Positions 24,909 to 36,900 of a stretch of DNA of 64,000 nt are shown piece after piece (positions within the stretch are counted from its first letter, which is position 1; each line of letters opens with the position of its first letter). A model generated the notes under the pieces. That model saw nothing but the letters and a program-made list of their open reading frames with translations. It made no database searches and was not told the origin of the DNA. The position numbers and the translations under genes were made by a program. The DNA is from Piscicola geometra (lineage: Eukaryota; Annelida; Clitellata; Hirudinida; Piscicolidae): contig OX030966.1 in the NCBI GenBank assembly GCA_943735955.1, positions 744,018 through 808,017 on the forward strand, given 5' to 3'.

Positions 24909-27900
24909 TCAATCTCTCTTGTTAATCCACATTCTGACAAACTCCACCTGTTTTTGTTTTCGTTCCAGCATTTCCTTCACCCCTTTCACTTCCATCCACA
25001 TTTCTCCAACGGACTTTTCCATTTCAGAGCGCACCTCCTCATGTTTCCTTTGTTAATAAAGTTCATTTTTTAATGAAAGCTGCTCTAAAAAGTTTTATGC
25101 TTATTTTGATAACCCTCAAATTATTTGTTTATTAACAAATGTATTCTCCCACCTCTTCAAGTCTCTCAGTTCATAAATGAGTTCTGAGAGTAATGAGCTA
25201 AGATCATCAGCAGCCGCATCGCTGAGAATGTTTGAAAAGGCATTAACATCTGTCGGTTGATCTTCTTGTTTGTAATGATATAGTTGATCTTCTTGTTCTT
25301 GTTGTTTACCTCGTCTGAGCTGTTCTTGTAGTTTTTTTTCTAGAAGTCTTTGTTGTATTTTTACTCGTTCTTCCTTTCTTTTCCGTTTCTCTTCAGCCTC
25401 TTGCTCAAGTTCTTTTTCTCTGAGCTGAGATTGAGTTGACATCAGCATGTGATAGTTCATTAAGATTATCATAACTTAACGAACAATTTCATTTAAATCC
25501 ATATAAAAACTTATATGAGGTTTCAATTCGAAGGTATTATAATCACTAATGCGTGTTTTTCTTCAATTAACTTTTGGATATTTATCTCTTCTTGCAACTG
25601 CTGAGTCAATGTCGTTATTCGCTCCTACAAATGAAATAGGACTATGAGAGGATTTGATAGTACACAACTCATCTTTCTGACACGACCAACAACATTTCGA
25701 TATAGGGAAGGCAGTTCCATCAAATATAAATCGTGAATGATCGTAGCACCTCAACGTCCCCTCTCAGATCAGAAAGGCGATGTCTTTCCCTCCTCACCCT
25801 GTTGTGTACAAGCAGTTTTTATGATCGCACTTCAGTCTATTTGAAAGAATTATTCATTTGTGAAAAATATTTAATTTTTGAAAAGGTTTTTATATTGCCT
25901 GAAATAAATTACTTGAAACATTTTGGAAATCAATCAATAAAATAAATTCATATATTTTCATAAAATTCAAGAGCGCTCAAAAACTAAGTTGATTCTCACA
26001 AAACGCACCAAGAATGGCTTGCTGCCTCCAGTACTTCGACACTCCTTCCCAACGGCAAGCGAACGCACTGTGCCTCTTCGAAGGCTTCTTTGATATCGCT
26101 CAGCGTCTTGTCCAACAGACGACACCTCGATTCCGCAGCACTCAACTTCTGTTTTATATCTGCCGTTGTAATGCCGTCTGTTTGAAATATATAAATAAGC
26201 CTAGCTCTAGTTAAAAAAAATTTAATTTACAATTTTTCTTGAAAACACTGGTTTAGCAGGCGCAGATGCATGAGGGGGCATCAGAGGCACGCACTCCTTC
26301 TTTCCCCCAAGCAGTTGAAATATATTTTTGCCTTCTTGTGAAACACAATTAGATAGAAGTTATGAAATTTATAATTTCTGGGTTAGAAAGTGTTCTTCAA
26401 AACAACAGGGGTCGACAACACTTTTCTAAATCGTATATCAGTTAGTGTGTTACAAAGGATTTACGTGCTGAAACAGAAAATGAAATCAGCATTAACAATC
26501 AAAAATCAAAAACATGGAAAATCATTACGTCCACTTGGAATATGGTTTATTAAGTTATTTAATGAATATTTAATATTGGAAGTTGGTACTTATTATGAAA
26601 CTCCTCCCCCACACCAAAAAAATTAAATCCAAGTTTTAGCCTTAAACGTTAGCGTTGTCAAGTAAAAAGAAATCATAATATATTTTAATTTACTCAAATT
26701 TTATTATAATGAGACATATTAATATAATAATTAATATTATATTATATTATACAATTTATTTTTAAATATGTATGCCGCCCAAACTACACCGGGCTTCAGC
26801 AGTGCCATGAAAATATTACTGCAATTTGTCGAAACGGATATGAAGATATATCAGATTCTATGGTGACAACAGACGTCTATAGAAAAAATTCTAACGTAGT
26901 TGGACATGTGTCTTTAACTGGTGGCTCTCAAGCTCAGACTAGCCCTGGAACCGATACAATGAGTTTCTCCTCTACCTTGAGTAAAGAAAAGTATCCAATG
27001 AGCTGTTTTCAAAAACACCAAACTCGGGTTTCTTCTCAAGGCAACAACAATTCTAATTCACCACTTCAGTGATCTCACTGATTTCTCAAGCCAGAACCCA
27101 CAGATAAACAATCGTCTAGCTTCTCTATTCAGAGAAGTTATGGAATCTCCCTATTTCAAGTTGTTATGGTGGTGTTTTCCTGCATTTGGTGTCAGAAACA
27201 GCAGTTAAGCACTAAGAGTAAGTCTCTAAGTTAATTTCTTTCATAAAACCTCATCTCGAGACGGTTTTAGATAGACAGAAAAGAACTAGAAAATTGATGA
27301 AGAAGCCTTCCCTATGGAGCAGGTGCGGCGATCTGCTGTTAATCTTGGAGGGTCCTACTCAGATGGGCGGCGATCCTGGGGGAGTCCTGGGATCGTTACC
27401 ATTGAGGTGGACCCCTCACGACTAAAAAGTGAAAAGGTCCGGACCCCAGGACCTTTCAGGATCGCCGCCCATGCTATGCAGTACCCAACCAGTGAGCAGG
27501 CTTCTGAAATCGATGAAACTTTTGTTCACAACCTTAGAATGGAGAGACAGTGTGGTAAGGTGAAACATAGACTGAAGAAACTAGTAAATTGAATGCAGTC
27601 AGTAGATCCATCATCCAATAAAAGAGCCAGCGCCTAGAGATGGACAGATCCCGTCTTTCGGAGGCTTTAAGGCAGTGGCTCAAGTAAAAAAATAGTTACA
27701 ACTTAAATGGAGTAAAAGAAAGAAAGGTAAGTTTCAAAGAAAAGCAAAAAAATTAAAAAAACTGGCTTATAGTAAAAATCGAAAAAGATTTTAACTTTTT
27801 ATCCCTTTGAATTTAAGGTTGAAATATGAAAAATTAAAAAAAAATGTAGAAAAGTTTGAAAAAGGTGTATTTCGTGTGATTAAAAGATTTAAAATCTCCG

Positions 27901-30900
27901 ATTTTGTGTGCTTTTTTATTCAATCGCGGGGGGAAGGGGGTTTTTTTTGACATGATAAAATAACTTTTGTTTTAAACTTCCTGTATTATTAGCAGTGATA
28001 CGATATTTTAACTAAATAGTTGCAAACTAATAGTTTAACTATTTTTTTACAGTTTCTTGTATAGTTTAACTGAAAAAATATAGTTTAGTTAAAATGATAG
28101 TTCAACTAAAATATTTCAGTTTCCAACTAAATATTTTAACTAAACTATTTTAATTAGCCCGTTTTTTAAATATGAATTTTAGACTGATAAAAGGCAATAC
28201 AGTTGAAGTTTTCCATATAAGCCAAGTTCATTAAAAGTTTTTGCTTTTACTAGTTCCCAAATTAAGCGTTGCTTCACAAGTTTTGAGTGCACGCCGCTGT
28301 CGGAAGTAGGATGAAACTCTGGACAAGATAGTGTTCGTTCAGCCTAAGATCAGATGAGTGTACTTTATAAAGTTAAACTGACAATATAAGTAGCAACCCC
28401 AATCGACTTATGCTAATGAGCAAAAGTGACGTTTTACAGTAAAATTATAGAAAAGTCTTAAAATTTAAGTTATGCGTTATTCTATCGAAATAAAAAAGCA
28501 ATTGCATGAAAGACAATTTCATTCTCTTTCAAATGAGTATTTTATAAATAAATTATATATTGTGTAAGCTTTCAAATAAAAGGGTTTTAATCAAAATATC
28601 CCTTAAATCTAGCGTAACAGTAAAAAGCTATAATTTAGGGACTGCTACTTTTTATACGTACTTTTTCATTTCTTAATGCACTAACCAAAAAATTACGTAT
28701 AATATTGAATTATACATAATTAGATTCGTCTTTAAATAATCTATCATTATATTTTTCTTAAGTTGAATAAATATTAAGTGAGAAGCCAGAAAACTCGAGG
28801 CAAAGCTTCAAATCAAAAAAGATAGTTTTTATTTAAGAAAGTTATTGAAAAAGTATAATTTATACTCAATAAAATTCTGTAAAAAAAGTTTTGAAAAAAC
28901 ATTTTTTAAGTATACGGAAATAGATTTTAAAGTGTACATGCTTTCGACTTAACACAAAATTGTTAAGTTATTAAGTTAAAATAGGTATAATTTTTTTTAA
29001 ACAAACAAATTAAAATTTGGTTAACGTATTTAAAATCAGTAAATCAAAATCTACAATTTGAGCGTTTCAATTTTAAAAAAGTATATAATAATTAATAAGA
29101 ATAAACTACTGTAAAGGTTGATTTCTTTCGTAAGTGAAGCTTTTAAAATGTTAATAACTTTGTCATTTTGAAAGATATTATTCTTTTAACTTTTAATTCT
29201 GATTCCTTGTATCAAATTAAATAAAACTAGTGAATTTCAACAATATAAGAAGAAAAAAAGAAAAGTCATGAAAAAAAAACAATATTTCTGTTTTGTGAGG
29301 GGGCCGTGAATTGCTTATAGATTATGACGTAAAAACGGTACAAAAAATGTGTTCTTTTTAAATTTTAAAACAGGTATAACTTTTTTTAAACAAACAAATT
29401 AAAAGTTGGTTAACGTATTTAAAATCAGTAAATCAAAATCTACAATTTGAGCGTTTCAATTTTGAAAAATGAACAAGTTTTAAAAATCGATTGGGGTTGC
29501 TAATATAAGACTAAAAAAGTATTTTAAAATCAGAATATTAATTAATTTACCATTTAAAATTGTGCTGCATGTTTTTTTTCTCTTTATAAGGGTCATTTAA
29601 ATAAAATGTATGTTTTATTTCTAAGATTTCTTAAGTGGACGCTTAGAAATGTTGAAATCGATGATTATGCTCCCCTCTCCCCCTACCATCATGTCAAGTT
29701 TTCAAGATATCTTAGTTTAACCCATATTTGCTCAGTGTTCCATTAAACATCAAGAAACATCACAAACTAAAATTAACAGAAATTTAAATAATCAGTATAT
29801 CTTTAATTTGTAAATTGAACAATATTGACAAATGAATTAACTGCAATATGGCTTTATTAGTTTGTTGATCATCTAAATATTATATTTTTGGTTTTTTTCC
29901 TACTTTAAAAGAGGAAAAAAGTGAAAATTTTGCTAAAGAAAAATAATTACTAAAATTTTCAAACTTTCTGTATTTTGTTTTTTTTGCTGTTTCTCAATAA
30001 CTGACCTTTCTCTCATATATAATTAGAATTTTCTGTCAATCCGATCGATGCATCCGAGACTTAGGATTTACGTTCAGGAATGAATTTAAAAATGCACCCA
30101 TAGTAGGTAAACGCTGAAATCACCATTTTTGTTTTCTTTGATTGTTTACCGCTGTCACGTTATACATTTTATGCATGTGTAGTAGAGGTCGGACCGGGTA
30201 CCCGGACCGTGGACCAGGTACCTGCGAGACTCCCGCGGGAACGGGAGTGAAAATTAATTTCGGGACGGGAACAGGAAAAACGGGAACGGGAATCAACTTT
30301 TAAATCGGGAACGGGAAAAACGGGAATACAATTTATTGGGATTGGATTTTTTAATAATTATACTTCAGCAAAGTATGGAAATCTCTATTTCATCGATACT
30401 CCGTAATTAAGTAATTAAAATAAGTTTTAAATGCAATAGAAATTTATAAAGAAGCCACCATTGCGTTGTCAATGTAAAAATCTCTAACATTAAATTTGAA
30501 GTTGTTATGGCGAGTCCAAATATTAGAGAAATTAGGAATAATTGGTGATGATGAAAACTTATCAGATGAAATCAACCTGGCCAGTTATATTATTTTTATT
30601 TTAAAAATTCATACTTTGAATTTTAAATATTAATTTCTAGTTGATTGCCCAGTTGATCATTTCAACAAAAGAAAAGATTCCCAATGTTCTTATTCATATG
30701 TCAGTATGTCTGTTGCATCCCCCAGTTTAGAAGAATAATTTAAAAGAGTTTGGGATAGAAAAGAAATAAATAAAAAGACTTTCATTAGAGAAAATTTAAT
30801 TCCATTTTGTACAGCCAGATCAAGCTGCATTGCCGTTGAGAAATAAAAGATGGTTATTTAGACCGATTATCTTAGTTTTTATAATGTAAAAATTATAATA

Positions 30901-33900
30901 AAATTATTATACTATCAAATTATACGAATTATTTTATTTGTGAAGTTGTGGAGAAGAAGAATGTTGTCAAAAAACATATTTCTAACGTTATTGTGGAATT
31001 AATAATAATGAACGAGGGAATAAATTCAGAAGAGGATGAATTGTACAAATATTCACAATTACGTCCCACCAAAATTGAAGATTATAAAGATGTTTAATTT
31101 ATTGGAGTAAAATGAACTTTTTTCCAGTACTACTAGAAGAAGCCAAAATTTTTTTTAGTATACCTGCAAGTTCTATTCCATGTAAACGGAATTTTTGAAC
31201 ATGTTGAAATTTTATACCCAAGATCACCTAATTTGAAAACTAAAACATTTGACGGTTTAACCCGTTTGAAAAGCAATAAAGACTTGATTGAATGACTTAA
31301 AAACAATGACTAACCTCAATACTTTCATTTCAATATATATTTCACATTTAAATCGTGTTTTTTTATTTTTTTTACAAAAATATTTTCTGACTTTTAAATA
31401 ATAAATGTTAAGAAATGTTAGGACTAGCAAGTTTGGGACCTGTGAAAACGGCAGCAAAAATAGATAAATAAACAAATTTTTTTGGGAATGGGTCGGGACC
31501 GGGTCAAAAAGTTTCGGGAAAGGGTCGGGACCGGGAATCGAGTTGCGGGAACGGGACGAGACGGGAAAAGAAATTTCGGGAACGGGATGGGACCGGGAAT
31601 AAAAAATCGTCCATGTCTGATCTCTAATGTGTAGAAAAGCTTTGCTGCAGAATAGTTAATATATTTGGTTCCTATTTAAGATGTTTGTTGTTGGATTTTA
31701 AAGTTTTTTGTGAAGTTGGGAGGTTTTGCTAAAGATAGATTTTGTTGTTGAGGATGTGAAATGTTTTTCGAAGCTGGAAACGATTGATTGAAATTGGAGT
31801 GTGTTGTTGAAGCTTTATTTTGCATCTCATTTATATAAAAGCGGATGAGCCTTCCAGTATGAGTCCAGATGATTCTTGAATGTATTTATATTTAGAGCTG
31901 TGACGACATCCTAGTGACGGCGGAAAATGAAGATAATATGAAAATAGTGTTAGAGGATGTACTGAAGGTGTTAGAGGAATATGGAATGAAACTGAATGAA
32001 GAGAAATCTAAAGTTGTAGAACTGGTTGGTAATACAGGAATGGAAGGATGTCAAGAATGGGTAATTAGAGGTAGGACCATAAGAAAATGTGATGAGGTAA
32101 GGTATTTAGGATTAAAGCTTAAAGGGGGAAAAGGGGGAGATTTATCAATTTGGTGAAAAGATGAAAAACGTTGGAAGCTTAACCGGCATGGTAAAATATG
32201 GAGCAAAAAGATCGGGAAGTCATTTTATCGTGGGCAGGGAGGCATGGAAAAGCTTGATTGTAGGAAAGATGATGTATGGTGTTGCAGCAGTTGGTTGGTC
32301 AGCTAAGGAGAGAAAGAAGTTAGAGGTTTTGTAGACTAAGTTTGGGAGATGGATATGGGGGGTAGAGACTAGTGTAAGAAATGTCGTAGTACATGGTGAA
32401 ACAGCCTGGACTACATTCTGGGAAAGAGAGGCTAAGGTCATGACAGACTTTGTGATTAGGACATTAGAGGGGAAAGATATAGTAGGAAGAGTAGGTAGAA
32501 CATGTGTAGAGGAGATAGGTAAGAAATCGAAATGGTGGAGAGGTGTAGCCAACTTAGGAAAAAAATTAAGTGTGGAGGTTATGAGCCGAATGGTACGTGG
32601 AGGGAAAGACGCACGAGCAGAAGTGTTTATGATGGGCGTTTCAGAAAGGGAAGTCGGAGGGATGGGGGGAAGGGAACTAGTGAAGAGGATCCAACAAAGG
32701 GGAAGGGAGGAATAGGGGAATAAGATACAAGAAAGTGAAAGACTGAAAAGATACCGTGAGGAGAAGTCAGAAAGCAGGAAGTTGGAAAAATATGTAGATG
32801 GTTCAGATGGAGCGAAAGTTAGGATGATGTGTAGGGGGGATAGCTTGACGGTAAGGAATAATGAAATTGTGCGCTGGAAGTATGAGAAGGAGGATAGGAA
32901 GTGTGTTTGTGGGAAGGAAGAGAATGAGAGGCACGTTTTGCTGGAGTGTGGGTTGTATGAAGAGTGGAGAGAAGAATGGCTGACGGTTTGGAAAAGAGAG
33001 CGTGGAAAACAGGACCCGATGGAAGGGGTTCTTGGTTACCAGGAAGAGAATCGGAGGATGGAAGAAGTGGTGCTGAGAAGTGTGGGAGCGATCTGGAGAC
33101 AGAAGGAGATGAGAGAAAGGGGGAGATGAAGAAGAAAAAGATATGAAGTGTCGAGACAAAGGCACTATAAAGACTAAAGACTATATTCTCTGAGAATGAG
33201 TTCCAGGTGTTGACTATCTTCATTGAAAATGTATTTAATCTGAGATTCGTTCTTGCTTGTAGCTTTTTCCTTTTGTCGAGTGTCGTGGTCGTTTGAGAAA
33301 AGAATATCTGCACAACTTCTTGAAATTATTTTTAATTGAGTAGTTTGTGAGTTTCAATCATATTACCTCTCAGTCGTCTGAAACATGAAGGTCGTAATTT
33401 AACTCTTATAGTCGATATTCTTAGATAGATTTTTAGCTTTGGTATTAATTTTGCGGCTCTACGCAAAGGCGGGTCCAGCGGGGAGCACCCAATTTTTTAG
33501 TGATAGTAAAAACGTTTCCCATAACCGGTTAGGTCGTAAGGGGGAATTTTTTCGTTTGTAATTTTTGTTCATGGGGCTTAAGGTTCTCTTGGAAGCACCC
33601 ATCTCCTCTCCATGAAATGTAGGCTACTAGGATTTGTGGGAATCGAACCCACGACCTATGGCTATAAGCCGCGAGTCATTAACCACTCGGCCATCCGTTC
33701 AGCTAATAGTAATAGTATGGAAAGGCAAAATATCAGTGTGAATGGTCATATTTTTGTTTTCACTTAATTATATATTAATTTAAACGCAATATATTTTTTA
33801 AAATCAGAATCAAAATGAGTTTGTAGTAGGAGATGTTGAGGGCTCTAGTCAAAAGCTCTTACCTTTGATCTTTTGTCTGATTTCTGATTTATTCTCTGTA

Positions 33901-36900
33901 CTTATGAAACTAAAACTTTTTATTGAATTTTTTTTCTCTTTTTGTAAATAGATAAAAAGATTCGAGTGAAATATCAATATTCATCCTAGCTGGAAACTTC
34001 CAAGTCTCAAGTTCAAGCTGAGCTATCAACAGACAGCATCTTTCCTGGATGTCTCACTATAATAGTGGTCAATGCACACTAGCTTCGTCACTAGCTTGCT
34101 GGATTGAATATCATAACATCTGTTTCAAGTATTTCAAGTTCTCTGTAATGGATTCCAGATTGTCACTCCATCCCCAGATGCGTTTAACTTGAAACCGACT
34201 GAAACTGATATTTTCCATTCGGCCAAAACGAAATTAAGCCAAAACTAAAATCACATTTTTGGCCAGAACCGAAATTGTTTTTCATCATAAATAATTTTTT
34301 ATAAAAAAACAAAAAAATCCAAAGTCTACAACCACATGCTCCTCAACCACATTCGTGAACCCATCGACTCGCTACTCAGAAAGAATCGGACAGGTTTCAG
34401 AACAGACCGCAGCTGCATCGAGCAGATTCATATTCTGAGGAAGATTATAGATGGCGCAAACTCGCAAGACATCCCACTATTCATAACTTTCGTCGACTTC
34501 GAGAAAACCTTCGACCCAATCGACCAAAATGTGATGTTTGCGATACTGCGACACTACGGAATCACAGAGAAAGTTGTCAAGGCAATCAAGGTCTTGTATG
34601 ACAAGTCGACCAGCCAGGACTGCATACAAGGCCAGCTTTCTGCACTCTTCAAAATTTCAACAGGCGTCTTACAAGATGATGTTTCGGCTCCGTTCCTATT
34701 CATTATCGTGATAGACTACAAATCCAAATTGTCTGCAAGTGAATTTAGATATGTCACCCACTCAAGAAAACCAAACGAGGACAAGTGCGTGCAAACAACC
34801 AGCCGCTCATTGCGCCACACAACTCGTTTGCCGGATAGAGTTTGTGATCTCGCTTTTGCCGATGATATAGCCCTGCTCGAGAACGACCCATCAAGAGCCC
34901 AAGCTCAGTTGGAGGCTTTGAGACTCAGTGCACGAGCGGTTGGACTGGAGATAAATGTTAAAAAGACCGAACAGATGCGGCTTAACCAGCCAATCCATGT
35001 CTCGCCACCGCTGCAAAGCTCCTCATCGATGGTCAGGACATGGGTTGTATGTTGGGTCCAAAAATCACGATTTTAGAATCTGCATGGGCAGCCTTCACGA
35101 AGCTACTAAAATTTCTTCGCTCACCCAAGCTGAACACATATCTCAAGATTCGCATCTTTCAAGCCGCTTGCATCTCAATTTTGCTCTACGGCTGGGAATC
35201 ATGGATACTCACTGCAGCATTATCGGAGAAACTTGACGTCTTCGAAAGAACTCGCTATCGGAAGATGCTTGGAATCTAACAGTCTAGCGTCCACATCACA
35301 AACGAGTCTCTACGCACGAGTCAGACAGGAGCGCAAAAGCGAAATGGTCAGAAAAAGACAACGAGCGCTCTTGAATTGAGGAAAGAGCGCTATAGAAATT
35401 TATTTGATTGATTAATTGAACATGCATTTACTGATCATTGTGCTCGCATGCCCGTGGATGAGCCTGTGTACCGCTATTTGTTCGACATCGACCCAGGGCA
35501 GCCAACGATTGAAGCCATCCAGCTTAAGTCGTGAGCTCTGAACAAAAATGTTTGGAGTCATTTTGTCGTGCCGCGGAGGTAGGATAAAAAGCCTCTCGGA
35601 GAAAAGCCTTCGGATAAAATACCTTCTACAAAAAGCCTCCCGGAAAAAAAACCTCTTGGAGAAAAAGTCTCCTTGTTAATATTTTAGTATAAATAAAACG
35701 GACTTTTTATATAAAAAACGGATTTTTTTATAAATTCGTGTCACAATTTTAAATAAATAAAACAAACTATTTTTTTAAAATTACATTATTAAAACGAACT
35801 ATAATTATAACTATAACGGACTTTATTTTTTTAATAGATTCGTTTCACAATTTTAAATAAATAAAACGGACTATATTTTTTAAAAATACATAATTAAAGG
35901 GAACTTTAATTTATCAAATACAATAAAAATTATTGGTAAACGGATAAAAAGTCTTCAGAATAAAAAGTCTTTAGAATAAAAAGTCTTCAGAATAAAAAGT
36001 CTTCAGAATAAAAAGTCTTCAGAATAAAAAGTCTTCAGGATAAAAAGTCTTCAGGATAAAAATTCTTCAGGACAAAAAGTCTTTAGGATAAAAAGTTTTC
36101 AGAAAAAAAATCTTCAAAAAATTAAATTTTAAGGAAAAATACGTGATTAATACGTGATCCTTGAAACTTCAAAAATAAAATTTGATACTTTTATCTAATT
36201 TTTGCTATATTTTTTTCGTTCAATCTCGAAATGGCATTCGAATAAATTTGACTTGGCTGTTGTTGTTTCGTCACTTTAACCATAGAGGAAATAAGGTTTA
36301 AGGAAGAATACGTGATCCTTAAAACTAAAAGATTCAAATTTCATACTTTCATCTAATGTTTGCTCAATTTTATTTTCTATCTGGAAATAGCATTTGAATT
36401 AATTTGACTTTAATCATTAGTTTTTCTGCTGGTTCTCGATCGTGATTATTTTTTCTTAAAAATTAATTTTTTGAAGATTTTTTTCCTGAAGACTTTTTAT
36501 CCTGAAGACTTTTCATCCCGAAGACTTTTTATCCCGAAGACTTTTTATCCCGAAGACTTTTTATCCTGAAGACCTTTTACTCTGAAGACTTTTTATCCGT
36601 TTACTAATAATTTGGAGTGTATTTGATAAATCGATTTAGTTATGTATTTTAAAAAAATATAGTCCATTTTATTTATTTAAAATTGTGAAACAAATCTATA
36701 AAAAATAAAGTCCATTATAATTATAGTTTGTTTTAATTATTAAATTTTTTTTAAATTAGTCCGTTTTATTTATTTAAAAATTGTGAAACGAATCTATAAA
36801 AATCCGTTTTTATATAAAAAGTTCGTTTTATTTATACTAAAATATTAACAAGGAGAATTTTTCTCCGAGAGGCTTTTTCTCCAAGAGGCTTTTCGTCCGT

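Noticed and set aside
32803..33313. Minus-strand ORFs of 120-164 codons
   Set aside because: They are shadows of the plus-strand LINE frame with low-complexity composition.
33630..33705. Functional tRNA-Ser/Leu gene
   Set aside because: The A and B boxes are good, but the anticodon stem is poor and the head continues into a SINE body.
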